Origin: Castanea sativa
Taxonomy: Eukaryota; Streptophyta; Magnoliopsida; Fagales; Fagaceae
Reading direction: 5' to 3'
NCBI RefSeq assembly: GCF_040712315.1
Contig: NC_134024.1
Span: 25,556,658 to 25,620,657, forward strand
DNA: 64,000 nucleotides
Notes under the pieces: generated by a model
Told to the model about the DNA's origin: nothing
Database searches by the model: none
What the model saw: the letters and a program-made list of their open reading frames with translations, nothing else
Program-made: the position numbers and the translations under genes
Shown here: in pieces, positions 34,981 to 46,511 of the stretch
How the letters are laid out: every line of letters starts with the position of its first letter
Numbering within the stretch: the first letter of the stretch is position 1

Positions 34981-35640
34981 GATGGACGACTCGGTGATCA
35001 GCTTCACTGAGAAGGATGCCCGATGGGTCCATCACCCACATGACGATGCCTTGGTGATCGGTTTGACCATTGCAGACTTCAATACCCGAAGGGTCTTACT
35101 GGAAAATAGAAACTCAGTTGACATCCTCTACTATCTAGCCTTCCAACAGATGAGGATCGGTAGGGAACGGCTCACACCTTCAGATGCCCCTCTAGTGGGC
35201 TTCGGTGGAATGAAGGTCATACCCGTCGGATCTGTTACATTGCCAGTTACCATCAGCACCTATCCTCGACAAAACCATATGGGATGTCACTTTCTTGGTA
35301 GTAGATTGCTTGTCATCTTACAATGCCATCATAGGGTGACCAATGTTCAACACATGGAAGGCAACCACATCCACATATCACCTACTATTGAAGTTTCCAA
35401 TGGAGTATGGGATAGGAGAGGCCCAAGGAGATCAAGTGGCAGCCTGGAAATGCTATGTGGCTATGCCAGAGATGGACGAACGAGTAACCACCATGAATAT
35501 TGAAGAGCAACAAGTAAAAGTAGAGCTGATAGAGGAATTGGAGACCATTTCCCTGGACAAAGGACGCCCAGATCGGGTCACTCGCATCGACACGCAAGCC
35601 AACCCTTTTGGGATGGGCTAATCCTTTTCCTAAAAAACAA
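34981..35640 (+). pseudogene. Tat 2 protease domain, active site lost
   Basis: HDDALVIGLTIADFNTRRVL leads into LLENRNSVDILYYLAFQQMR, where other copies have VDNGSSVD. The catalytic Asp is therefore Glu and the following Gly is Arg. The second half runs FGGMKVIPVGSVTLPVTIS, with a frameshift before the DCLSSYNAIIG part near 35270-35340. Confidence 0.8.
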
Positions 35641-36830
35641 CTTAGATATCTTCCCTTGGAGCCATGAAGATATGCCTGGGGATCGACCCAAGCATCATGG
35701 TCCATTAGCTCAACGTTTTCCCATCCTTTCCACTTGCCTGCCAAAGCAAACAGGTCTTCGCCCAAGAAAAGGACAATGCCATTGTCGAAGAGGTCCATAA
35801 ACTGTTGGATGCAGGCTTCATTAGAGAAGTTTACTACCCCGAATGGTTGGCCAACGTGGTCATGGTCAAGAAGGAAAATAGGAAGTGAAGAATGTGTGTG
35901 TATTTCACTGACCTAAGTAAAGCATGCCCAAAGGATAGCTACCCCCTCCCATAGATCGATCTCCTCGTGGACTTGATGGCTAAACACCAGTTGTTAAGCT
36001 TCATGGATGCTTTCTCCAGATACAACCAGATCAAGCTTGAGGAATCAGACCAAAAGAAGACATTGTTCATCATTAAAGAATGCGAGAGCAACATACCAAA
36101 GGCTTGTGAACAAGATGTTTACCCTGCAGATCGGGCGGAACGTTGAAGTATACGTAGATGACATGTTGGTGAGAAGCAAAGAGGAGGATCACCACCTGAA
36201 TGATCTTGAGGAAACGTTTAGGACTCTTTGCCTTTATGGAATGAAGCTCAACCTCAGCAAATGTGTGTTCGGGGTATCATCGGAAAATTCATTGGCTTTA
36301 TGGTATCCCAATGGGGTATTGAGCCCCTCGAAGAACATTAAGGAGGTGCAAAGCCTAAACGGAAGAGTTGCGGTGCTCAATAGATTTGTCTCAAGGGCAA
36401 CGGACAAATGCCTACCATTCTTCAGGATCCTGAGGAAAGCCTTTGAATGGATCGACGAATGTCAAAAAGCATTCAAAGAATTGAAGGCATACTTGGCCTC
36501 CCTACCGCTCCTAAGTCCATCGAAACACTACGAGGATCTCTTCCTATATTTGGTTGTATCTCCCACAGTCGTCAGTTCGGCCCTGATCCTTGAAGAGGAT
36601 CACGTACAGTTTCCAGTGTACTACACAAGCCAAGCACTCAGGGGGGCGGAGGTGAGATACCCACCTATGGAGAATTTACCCTTCTCTTTGATCATAGTAG
36701 CCCGCAAGCTTAAGCTATACTTCCAAGCGCATACCATAGTGGTTCAAACGGACAAGCCTCTTTGGAAGACAATGAATAAACCAAAGGCCTCCAGATGATT
36801 GGTCCTATGGGCGATAGAGCTGAGCAAGTT
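35641..36830 (+). pseudogene. Tat 2 reverse transcriptase and RNase H
   Basis: RT motifs are FIREVYYPEWLANVVMVKK, FTDLSKACPKDSYPL and LLSFMDAFSRYNQIKLEE, then TYQRLVNKMF and EVYVDDMLVRSKEEDHH with an intact YVDD. The connection domain absent in Tat 1 is present here (VQSLNGRVAVLNRFVSRATD). RNase H runs PVYYTSQALRGAEVRYPPME. Stops near 35886 and 35952 and a frameshift near 36075 disable it; the longest open block is 36007-36798. Confidence 0.85.
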
Positions 36831-37330
36831 CAACATACGGTACCGCCCGAGGGCTGTAATCAAGGCCCAAGCCTTGGCTAACTTCATCGCAGAATTCACA
36901 ACAAACGAAACCGATGACTAGAGGGCAACCCTTTGGAAGGTTCAAACAGACGGATAGTCCAACAAACGAGCTGGAAGGATCGGGGTGGTCCTTCAATCTC
37001 CCGAAGGGGATATCATTGAATATGTCATCTAACTCCAATTCCCGACAACTAACAATAAGGCCAAATACAAAGCCATTCTCATGGGGCTCGATTTGGCCAA
37101 ATCAGCTGGGGCCTCAACAGTTGTCCTTCATAGCGACTCCCAAGTAGTCATTAGGCATATCAATGGAGACTACAAAGCCAAAGGCGAACGAATGAAAAAG
37201 TATCTCGACCTTATTAGAAAACGATGAATCAAACCTTTGTAGTAAAGTTTTTACAAGTCCTAAGAGAAGACAACGAACACGCCGATCTATTGGCCAAAGT
37301 TGCATCCATAAAACACATTGTGGTCGACTG
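36831..37330 (+). pseudogene. Tat 2 second (archaeal-type) RNase H
   Basis: Fragments in changing frames match Tat 1: FIAEFTTNET, then the region of NNEAEYEA (here degraded to NKAKYKAI) and LHSDSQVVIRHINGDYKAKG. The acidic residues at NNEAEYEA are replaced, so it is not functional. Confidence 0.7.
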
Positions 37331-37479
37331 ATAGGTCCTATATTTCGTTCAACAACCCCTTACCATTGAGTAATTGGAGATACAGATGATTCCAATGGGT
37401 GCTAATTGGACAACTCCGATCGTTTCTTACCTTAAGAAAGAGACACTTCTCGTAGACTGTGATGAATCCAGATGATTGA

Positions 37480-38631
37480 AAGTTCACGCAGCATGCTTCA
37501 TGCTGATAGCGGATGTACTATACAAGAGAGGTTTCTCCCAACCATACTTAAGGTGTTTGATATCTGACGAGGCAGACTATGTCATGAGGGAAATCAATGA
37601 AAGGGTGTGCGGAAATCACTCAGGGGCACGATCATTAGTCCATAAGCTCATATGAGCAAGATACTATTGGCCTACAATGTAGAAAGTTGCCCAATCCTAT
37701 GTAAAGGCATGTGACAAGTGCCAACAATGTCATAAGGCAACCGGCCGAACCACTCACCCAAATGAACACTCTATGGCATTTTGCTCAATAGGGACTAGAC
37801 ATCATGGGATCCTTTCTGATGGCAATGCGACAACTTAAGTTCCTAGTTGTGGGGATCGACTACTTCACCAAATGGGTAGAGGTAGAACCACTGGCAACCA
37901 TCATGGAGAAGAATGTTCGTAACTTTGTCTGGAAGAGCATCATCTATCAATTTGGGATCCCTAGGGTCCTAGTCTTTGACAACGGCAAACAGTTAGACAA
38001 TGATGCGTTTAGAGACTTTTGCAATCAATTGGGGATCAAAAACCATTACTCTTCACCCGCCCACCCACAAGCCAATAGGTAAGTTAAGGTTACAAATCGA
38101 TCCTTGCTTAAACTGATCAAGACTCGGTTGGAGGGGGTAAAGGGGATATGGCTGGACGAGTTACCAACCGTCTTATGGGCATATAGAACAACACTCGGAC
38201 ACCCATAGGAGAAACACCGTTCAATCTAGTATTCAGAAGTGAGGCTATCATCCTCGCGGAAGTGAGAATAGAAAGCTGCAGGATAGCCCACCATGACGAA
38301 AGGAAGAATGAAGAGGGGATCCGTCTGCACTTGGATGTTGGACGAGGTAAAGGTGGCTGTTGAGCAATGAATGACACGATACCAAGGCCTCATGGCCAAG
38401 CACTATAATGCCAAGGTGAAGCCTCGACACTTCAGCGTTGAGGACCTTGTCTTGAGGAAAGTGACCACAGCCACAAAAGATCTCGCACAAGGAAAGTTAG
38501 GACCCAACTGGGAAGGCCTAAATAGAATCATTGATTGCAACAGGAAGGGTACCTACTACTTGGAGACACTTAATGGACAAAGGCTGCACCATCCTTGGAA
38601 TACTGATCACCTCAGGAGATACTATCACTAG
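37480..38631 (+). pseudogene. Tat 2 integrase
   Basis: The zinc site is EINERVCGNHSGARS with the first His changed to Asn, followed by ACDKCQQC. The core has GLDIMGSFLMAM (first Asp kept), FLVVGIDYFTKWVEVEPL, VLVFDNGKQLDND and SSPAHPQANR-stop-VKVTN. The catalytic Glu of GQVEVTN is Lys and a stop precedes it. The C-terminus is VLRKVTTATKDLAQG to LRRYYH, with the natural TAG at 38629-38631. Confidence 0.85.
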
Positions 38632-38811
38632 TGCACCAGCAATGACTTATGTTATTGTTTATGTTATTGCTTTCTTTTAAATTTTGTTCAAGTAGTTAAA
38701 AAACCTATTTTGTCTAGCTGATCAAACAGCAAGTTATCAACATTTTTTATCTAGTTATCTTCAAATAAAGCTATTATTATCTACGATAAGGAAATTCCTG
38801 TGAAAGGCAAA

Positions 38812-39370
38812 GACCTGATCAAATCCTAAGTCCTACCTAAAGGGTGGACAAACAACCCAGGATTCCCTCATGCACCTAATCAAATCCTAAGTCCTACCTA
38901 AGGGGTGGACAGATGATCCGGGATGCCCTTGTGTTCTTGATCAAACCCTAAGTCCTGCCTAAGGGGTGGATCGACAATTAAGGATGCCCTCGTACACCTG
39001 ATTAAATCCTAAGTCCTACCTAAGGGGTGGACAGACAATTCAAGATGCCATCGTGCACCTGATCAAATCCTGAGTCCTACCTAAGGGGTGGATCGATGAT
39101 CAAGAATGCCCTCGTGCACCTGATCACATCTTGAGTCCTACCTAGGGATGGGTATGAGTACACTTAATCTTTTCCAAAACCCAAAAGAGGGCAACCCGAC
39201 AATTGGGGGGATAGAAGGGTTAAGATGAAGTAACTGATGAATCATCACCCTTGGTACTCAATAATGAGATAAAAACCGTTGAACCGACGATTCAACAATA
39301 AACTATAACAAACTGACGATTCAAGAATAAACTATAACAAACCGACGATTCAACAATAAATTAGAGTAAA
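38812..39370 (+). repeat. Two tandem arrays after Tat 2 integrase
   Basis: Array one (38812-39160) has six units of about 60 bp containing TGATCAAATCCTAAGTCC, TACCTAAGGGGTGGA and ATGCCCTCGTGCAC. Array two (about 39275-39370) has three units of about 31 bp containing CCGACGATTCAACAATAAAC. They occupy the same place between integrase and antisense gene as the palindrome array of Tat 1 but are unrelated in sequence. Confidence 0.85.
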
Positions 39371-39551
39371 CCGATGAGCATCAACACTTGCACAAAACAA
39401 GTTATGAAGTAAAGCTTTGATGTGTAAAATATCGACCCAAAACAAAGGGCAAAGATAAAGTTAATACCCAAAACAAGGGGCCATCATTGTTTTTAAGTTA
39501 CAAATAAAAGGCTGACAAAAGAAAAAGAAGAAAAGAGTACAAATAAAATTT

Positions 39552-40313
39552 TCAAGGATCGGCAGGAAGGTTGTTAGTCTGCACTGGAGGGTTCACAAGA
39601 TTGTCGACCACACCGCCTGGCCCGTCAGTCACCACCACCTCTTCGTCAGTCTCCACATTGTCGGGAATTAGCTCAGCAGCAAGAGTCGTCAGGGCAGTTA
39701 GGGTGATGTGGATTTGGGAAAAGTCCAAGTTTAGGAACATAAGGGTGGATTGTTTGCAAAAGTTCTCAATCCCGTCCCCATAATAACCCCCTATTTCATT
39801 GCAATAGGGTTGGGATCCTTGATACTCTTCAATGGCCTCCTCCTTCACTTTTTCCATGTACTCATGGAGTGCAGCCACTTCAGACTTCAAATTGGGATTC
39901 TCCTTCACCAGATCGTCAGTTTGATGGGTCATCCCGCTCAACTTAGCCTTTAGATTAATCACCTTTTGGCCAAGGGTCCAAGAAGATTCTTTGAATTTCT
40001 TCAAGGCATCTGCTTCAGACCCTATACACTCCTTTAAGCGTTTGAACGACGCCTCTCAAGATGTACAATAGACCTGTAAAGCCCGCATCCTCACCAAGTC
40101 CTGGGTAAGAAGAGACCACTCATTGTCAGAAAGGGACGATCAAAGTAAAGGGATGAATGGAATAGAAACGCTTACCCTCATCATATCATAAAGACCGGAG
40201 TCACCCAAAGGATTGGTCTTATACTCCAAGCACTCGTCCAAATCAGCATCCCGGAGGATGGAGTAGGCGGTATCCACAACATACTGTAGACACTCGATTT
40301 TGCATCCATGATT
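39552..40313 (-). pseudogene. Antisense gene of Tat element 2, 3' exons
   Basis: This is the homologue of the Tat 1 antisense gene. From 40313 down, NPLGDSGLYDMMR ends an exon. A GT-AG intron of 75 bp (40175-40101) follows, and the next exon begins DLVRMRALQVYC, aligning with ALVHMKVLQDRC of Tat 1. A TGA follows shortly. The open block 40004-39552 has a coiled coil, AIEEYQGSQPYCNEI, YYGDGIENFCKQS, and an acidic tail ending NLPADP. The 5' exons are missing because the element is cut at 40315. Confidence 0.75.
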
Positions 40314-40378
40314 TAATTAAGGAAGATGACTAGAGTGACCATCCATGTACCTAAAAAATCATTCTTGCATTACATGCA

Positions 40379-41289
40379 TCAATTTGAAGCAGAATGTATT
40401 TGAGGGATTACACAATTCTTCTGAGAAAGACCAAAATCCTGCAATTTCCTTTCACAAGCCAACATGCTTAAATTTTTCAAAAACATATAAAACAATTTAT
40501 CATGACTTATGGCAGGAAAAATATTATCACATATCCTAAACTGAAACACAGAATGCTTAAATTTCAATTTATTATAGTTTGGTTAAATGTGATCAAACAC
40601 ACCACAAAAGTGACAAATGGAAACAAATTTAGAATATCAGCATTCCTAACAGCAGATCTAGGCTCAGATTTTGGTATTTGCCTCAACAAAGAACAATTTG
40701 ATCTAATATGACCAACAACATTACAGAGGTGACAAGTAGGCACAAAAACATATTTCTTCTGCAATTTAGCAGTAGGTTTAGACATAGGTTTAGAAATTTC
40801 AGCGTCTACATTAAAACTTTTACCTTTGTCTAACCTAGCAAAATAAGCCTTTTCTTTATGATTCCTCTTGAAAGGAGGAATATAAATTTTGTCTTTAGCC
40901 TTAATAGGAACAAAAACAGAAACAAATTTGTTATCAATAACAAGTTTGATATTAGACAAATTTGCAAGTTTAGTTTCAAACTCAGCTAACTTTTGTTCCA
41001 AACTTTTCACCTTCTCATCTTGAGAGGAAAATTGATTTCTCAAAAATTCATTGTTTTTATTAGATTCATCTAATCTCATAATCAATTTCTCTATATCAAG
41101 ATTAGCCAATTTTATCTCTTCCTTGAATTTCTTAGCAATTTTCATAGATTTAAATAATTCCTTACGAAGAGTTTCATAGGCATCAATAAGATCAACATAA
41201 AAAATAGTGTCCTTTTTATTCAATTCATCACCAATATGAGCAGATAGACACTTAAAATTATCCATGATAGTAGGGATCAATGATCTCAC
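40379..41289 (-). pseudogene. C4 gag C-terminal half: coiled coil and zinc knuckles
   Basis: From 41289 down the frame reads TIMDNFKCLSAHIGDELNKK, then a long coiled coil (KSLEQKLAEFETKLANLS) and the knuckle CHLCNVVGHIRSNC near 40700-40740. A second knuckle remnant (CHFCGVFDHI) appears in a shifted frame near 40590-40620, after which the frame continues HSVFQFRICDNI to 40379. The layout resembles the second half of C3 gag. No protease or integrase follows. Confidence 0.75.
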
Positions 41290-41333
41290 TCAAGACATTA
41301 ATCCAATTAATGTGAACTCACTCTGATACCACT

Positions 41334-42200
41334 TGTTTGTTTATTTAGACCCCTTAAAATAGATTGTTTAACCTAATTTATTAGCTAAGTGATTACTTAG
41401 GTTAATTATGAGATCTTGGTTAAACAATAATAGATCATATCATACACAGCAGCAAAAAAAAAAAAAAAAAACACAAGGATATGATTACCTAGAAAAACCA
41501 ATGAAACGAACCGTTTCAAGGTAAAAACCTGGGGATGATTTGACCTTACTATCCTCAAGGTAAACAAATCCATTAACAGAGATTTGAAGTTTTTACAATA
41601 AGATTTAACCCTAAATTTATTGCTACCTCCAGTAGTCACTTACTGACACGACCATGTGCAAGCTCTAAATCCATAAACTCTTCTCTCTTGGATTTGTAGC
41701 ACACAAGCTCCCATACTTATGACTTTGAAATCCCACTCAAAGGTTTCAGATCATTAGATGTTGATCTTGTTGCAGCAACTTCAAATCTACCGATTCTAAT
41801 GGTATAAGAATGATTTCCAATAGTGACTTTGATAGGAGAAGGCATAGTAGCTTTTAGATCTCACAAGAGCACCTCCAAAGTCTTCTCAGATTATTGAAAA
41901 TGCAGTTAGGGTTTTCCTTTTATACCTAGTTGTGTTCAACTGAAACCTTAAATGTTTTCGTTGGCTTGGGCTTGACTTAAATTCTGCAGAAAAATCATGT
42001 CTGCGATTTTTGATTGGTAGAACCTGTTTCTCGACCAGTTGAACTCTTCAGAAATTGAATTCTTTTTTTTTGCAGCTTGAATATTCTTGTATTCTGACTT
42101 GCAACACCTTAGGCATTGTCTAATAAATCCTGTAGACTTTAACATCTATATCTAGACAAGTTTGTGTTCACGGTTTACCAATTATTCTAAACTTTTAGAA
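41334..42200 (-). repeat. C4 LTR with promoter
   Basis: The inner boundary is TGTTTGTTTATTTAG at 41334. A minus-strand TATA box GTATAAAAGG lies near 41928-41937, followed by AACCCTAACTGC. A run of 17-19 A lies at 41453-41471. The outer end is uncertain. Confidence 0.6.
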
Positions 42201-42735
42201 CCTATCAAACGTGTTTTCTTTTGTTATCGGTTTCAGAAATCTTATTCTTAATTGTTTAAAGCAGAAGTCCATTAAACATTATGGCATTGGTCAGGCTAGA
42301 TAAGACACTGAGGTATTTTCTCATATTTGAAGCTGACATTTGCCAATTGTCCATAAAGTTTAGGCAGTTAGAAAATGATAAATTTAAAAGGATTTTTAAT
42401 AAGAGGTAGTGGAGAAACTTAGAACTATCTGCTCTAATAGCAGGATAAATTAACAATTCTCTCAAAAGCTTAACTTATTAACAAAATTCTAAATTTAATT
42501 ATTTAACCAATATTCTAATAAAAATAGAGTTCTGAGTTTAACAAAAGAAACTGAAGATGCAATCCAAATATAATATCATTGCAAGGAATAGTCTTACAGA
42601 CATATATGTGTAATAAAAGATACACAAATCACATATAGAGATTATGAGCAATAGTAGTATAGTTTAGAAAATGAAAAACAAGCATACACACCATTTTACT
42701 TTGAGGTAGTGGACATTGATTTTTTATTTTTATCT
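42201..42735. other. Intergenic and 3' flank of the cysteine protease gene
   Basis: AT-rich sequence with no recognisable gene. The part next to 42736 is probably the 3' UTR of the protease gene. It could also contain the outer part of the C4 LTR. Confidence 0.5.
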
Positions 42736-43849
42736 TTATGCAGTGGGGTAAGAGGCTTGCATTGCTATGCCACATAAGCCTTCCTGTGCAGCAACATCTC
42801 TTTGCATCCGTATGTACCCCTCTTCGCCCCATTGTGTACCCCATGAATTCTTCACTAGCCAATACTTAGACCCCTCATTACTTACCCCATACCCAACAGC
42901 AGTAACACCATGGTCTAGACTAGTGCCACAGGCTCCAGTAAAGACACCACTTGAATAGAATTGGAAATCTGACCCTCCAGCATCAATGGCAACAGACACC
43001 GGCTGGCTAGAAACAGCCTTCAGAAGGGCTTGTTCATTGTTAGAAGGCACATCTTCATGCCCATTAATTGTGGCAGCGTGTTTTTCTTCTTGGTTAGGGT
43101 TGCAGGTTCCATCAACACCCTTGTAGGGGTAGCTGGCTTTGGTTGTGAGGCCGTGATTGTCTTGGATGAATTGGAAGGCGCTGTCCATCAAACCTCCTTC
43201 ACAGCCTTGATCTTCACCACTGGTATCACAATCAACCAACTCTTGCTCGGATAAAGAGATTAATTTTCCAGTTGTTAGCTGAGTAATACCTTCCATTGCT
43301 GCAACTGCTGAAAATGCCCAACAACAACCTATAGTTTGATAATAGTAATAAAAAAACAATTAAAAAAAATGAAGAGTTAGAAAACATTTAGTTAGTAGTG
43401 TTTCTTAAAAGAGTTTGATACTGACCGCATTGTCCTTGGTCTTTGATTGGTGTCACGGTTCCTTTCTTTCTCTAGTCTAAAGAGGATGGCACAGCGGTGA
43501 CATTTTCATATCTGAAAGATGTCTTTGTGGAGCATTCATGCCCCTTGAATCTGTTCCGTGAGGTTTTGAATTCCTCATTTGTGAGATGTGCAAATTGGTT
43601 AACACTTAGCTTGTAAGGCTTGTTTGCAGCATTGTTGAAAGATTCTATGTATGCTACATTTTCCTTGAATATCTTGTAACGCTGCTCCTTCTCAATAGTG
43701 TCCTTATATACACGTCCATAATGAGCCATCCATTGCTCATGTCTCTCATACATCTCATCTTGGAGAGTGCGAGACATGGCTTGAGAAGCGCAAGCTACCA
43801 AGATGAGAAGCAAAGCCAAGCATATGTAGTGTTGTTTAGTGGAAGCCAT
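42736..43849 (-). pseudogene. Papain-like cysteine protease (SAG12/SAG39 type), one in-frame stop
   Basis: Two exons (43849-43426 and 43328-42736) with a GT-AG intron give exactly 339 codons, normal for this family. Residues 1 to about 24 are a signal peptide. The I29 propeptide follows with a good ERFNIN motif (EKEQRYKIFKENVAYIESFN). The mature enzyme (C1A) has the oxyanion Gln138, CGCCWAF with catalytic Cys144, LDHG with His281 and KNSWG with Asn302. Codon 126, the Trp of the expected SSLDWRKKG at the start of the mature enzyme, is TAG (43474-43472). Such enzymes act in vacuole or apoplast during senescence and defence. As written, only signal peptide plus propeptide would be made. The second exon is intact, so the change looks recent, or is allelic or an assembly error. 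Confidence 0.88.
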
Positions 43850-43935
43850 GATAGAGTTGACTAGGTAAGAATATTAAGGATGAATATGACTATATGAGTG
43901 AGTAGACACACTGGTTCCCTCCCTGGTTGCTTGAG

Positions 43936-43956
43936 ATATATATATATATATATATA
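43936..43956 (-). promoter_or_regulatory. (AT)n tract at TATA-box distance upstream of the protease gene
   Basis: A run of alternating A and T lies 87-107 bp upstream of the ATG at 43849 and could provide the TATA element on the minus strand. No other promoter signal was recognised. Confidence 0.45.
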
Positions 43957-44063
43957 GAATGGGGTCTTGTCTTCCTGCACACAGATCTTGGATTGTCTAA
44001 TGCAACACCTTGTTCTGCGTGGTTGAGAGACTGTTCTGATTGGGACCCTCATAATTAGCTTGT

Positions 44064-45248
44064 TTGATTAAATCCGTTATCTTAATAAGTTAATATACAC
44101 TTCAAAGTTTAATTTGTTTCCTTTCGTTTATATGTATATATAGTTAAATGAAATTTTAGAAGCGCAGGAGTATTCTTTTGTATTTTATTGCTCCCACATG
44201 GAACCAGACAAAAAAGCTCAGTGACCGTACCGTTTCATTCAATTATATGGAATTATGGATGGTTTCACACCAGCTATGAAGCACGGGCACGGTACAACAG
44301 CGACAAAGCAATTTTTAAAAATTTATTAAGTTAACATATACACAGTTAATATTATAATGTTTTATATAAAATAATTTTAAAAAATGCTGTATATATATTA
44401 TAAAATAATTATTATAGAACTTTATTAGTAATAAATTCATCATAAAAGATAATTATTATAAATTGCAAACACGTATCCATTATAATTATTCAATTAAAGT
44501 AATAAGAAAAAAAAAACACAACAACAACTTTGGAGGAGTATTATAGAATAAAGTTGATATAGAATGTGTCTTTCTTTTTCTTCTTAATTCTAAAACAAAA
44601 TACACATCATAAACACTCATAATCAATCACATCACTTACAAAACCCACAAATCTACAACGTCCGACCTTAACATAAAAATCGTAATTACCGTTGTCACTC
44701 AATATAAAATGCAAACCCCCTATTCGTTGGTTGTAAATAACTCATACAGGTTGGGATTAGATGAAACAACAATATTAGAGTTAGGTGGGTGTCATCGAAA
44801 GATTGAAGGTAAATGACATAGTTTTTGGTCTGTATGTATTTGACATGAAAATGAAATGACATGAATGGCTATAAGTAGGTATATATAAAATGGTAGAAGT
44901 AAATGATGAATTAAAATGAAAAGAGTTTTGTGTATATGTGTGAGGTAAGAAACGTTCTGAAACATTGAACCAAAAGAAACAAAAAATTAATATTTAATTT
45001 ATGCTTATTTTTGATGTGGCACTTGAGAATATTTTAATTGCCACTTGGCAGTATCTTATGCTTTTCCAATAAGGTCTCTGTTTTTATATATACTAGCATT
45101 ATGCCCGTGCGATAAAAGGCTTAATCAAAATTTATATGTAAATAATTTTTTTATTAATTTACTTAAAATAAATAATAAAAACAAATGAATATTTTACTTT
45201 TAAGTTACATAATGAATGCATGTTGTGTGAGACTAAGATATCATAAAA

Positions 45249-45288
<40 letters not shown>

Positions 45289-45415
45289 CAATTGAATTGA
45301 AGATGGTAGAGGTACTTAAGGCCCAATTAATCACATATATTTAAATGAAAAACCCTTGAATTTAATAGTTGAAAACTATATAAAACAATAATTGAAATCA
45401 TGTATAAGTGAAACC
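44064..45415. other. Intergenic, AT-rich; no gene seen
   Basis: No coding frame, RNA gene or element terminus could be supported. A phrase TACTAGCATTATGCCCGTGCG at 45092-45112 resembles the end of a dispersed repeat but no element could be delimited. Confidence 0.55.
45252..45288. repeat. (AT)n microsatellite
   Basis: An uninterrupted alternating AT run of about 37 bp lies in the flank of copia C3. Confidence 0.95.
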
Positions 45416-46440
45416 TATTAGGACATATGTGTTTCACTTGTTTAGAACATATGTCATTCATTATTTATGTAATTGACTAATCCTCTGTTAAAACGCACTT
45501 TACTTGTAATTGAGTAGATTTAGGATGAGGTTAATGCTTCAAGAAACAAGGTTTCAAGATCAAGTGTTAAAGTCATGCAAGTCTGTCCAAGAAACAAGTT
45601 GAGAAGTGCTCTTCATTAAAGCTCGACAGCTAACTCGACAGTTGCATCTATCGAGCTTTAAGAAGCTGTTCTAGCCCTGAGGCTTGACAGCTGTTCTAGC
45701 ACTTGTAGTTGTCGAGATTTAAGAAAAATAGATTCCTAATTCTGTTTTAACTCTAATCCGTGGATGTGTCTTTGGGCCTTCTTTTCTCCTGATCCTAGAC
45801 ATATAAAAGGATTATTTTAAGGACCGTCAAAGTGTGGCAAGTTGCATAAGCATTGAGAATTCCTCGTTTATGCAAATTATAACTTAAATGAAGTTCTTGC
45901 CCTAGTTCATCTCTCTTGTGAAGAAATTGCTGTGTCTTTGCACCGTAGGGTTTTGTAATCAAGTATCTTCTTGATCTTCATCGTGTGAATAAATTGAAGA
46001 ACTTTGCAGCCAACAAATCTTCTCTAGTTGGTGACTGAAGTCGAGTACTAAGATCCGCGCAATTAGTTAGTCACATACTTGGGAGCCGTGCATTGAAAGG
46101 AGAAACTGTCACTACAGAACAAGTCCAATTGGGTATTGGGGTAAGGGTTCAACTGTAGGTTGGTAAGGTACTTGGGATTCCTTTACTTGTAACCGTTTGT
46201 TGTGATAATAGTGGAGTTTCGGGAGTAGTGACATTAAAATCACCCGGTGGGGTTTTTGCCGTGTAAGTTTTTCCCATTCGTAAACAAAGTACCGTGTCAT
46301 TTACTTTCCGCTGCATATTTTAGTTTATTGATGATTTGTTTATGCTACCACGCGTTTGCATGTTAATTTGATTAATTAATAAACTTGGCTAATTAATTAA
46401 TTAATCCATCACAATGGGTCAATAAGTTTTTGGTCTATCA
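45416..46440 (+). repeat. 5' LTR of C3 (1025 bp)
   Basis: It starts TATTAGGACATATGTG (other copies TGTTAGG, so the terminal TG is mutated) and ends TTTTTGGTCTATCA. It aligns over its length with the solo LTR at 61092-62153. Confidence 0.9.
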
Positions 46441-46442
46441 AG

Positions 46443-46454
46443 TGGTATCAGAGC
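46443..46454 (+). other. Primer binding site of C3 (initiator tRNA-Met type)
   Basis: TGGTATCAGAGC, two bases after the LTR, is the standard copia primer site. Confidence 0.9.
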
Positions 46455-46511
46455 AGGCATACTCTGATTAGGTTTATCTTTGTGTGTGTGATCCATTGAC
46501 CCTTGTTTGTC

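Larger units (their letters stand above)
34045..40315 (+). mobile_element. Tat element 2 (Ty3/gypsy, Tat lineage), truncated
   Basis: The order is gag (from mid-domain), protease, RT-RNase H, second RNase H, integrase, tandem repeats, and antisense gene. No LTR remains at either end. It is close to Tat 1 in protein (VLVDNGSSVDILYY versus VLLENRNSVDILYY; CRAFPTTLKGPAR in both). It differs in having frameshifts as well as stops and in having a different repeat array. Confidence 0.9.
40316..42200 (-). mobile_element. Copia element C4: 5' LTR plus gag fragment, truncated
   Basis: On the minus strand an LTR ends AAACAAACA at 41334, followed by the primer site TGGTATCAGAG (41331-41321) and, almost at once, mid-gag coding sequence. 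The N-terminal gag and all of pol are missing. The left end is cut by Tat 2 at 40315. The outer LTR boundary (here put at about 42200) could not be located. Confidence 0.75.

Noticed and set aside
42767..43254. Plus-strand frames across the cysteine protease gene
   Set aside because: Shadows of the minus-strand protease exon, whose frame has clear catalytic motifs.
45092..45112. Dispersed-repeat phrase TACTAGCATTATGCCCGTGCG, with a similar one near 61055-61080
   Set aside because: The two occurrences are too short and diverged to define an element or its ends.
46443..46454. tRNA-like sequence
   Set aside because: Only a 12-base primer site; there is no tRNA fold. The same holds at 8908, 21334, 32258 and 41321.
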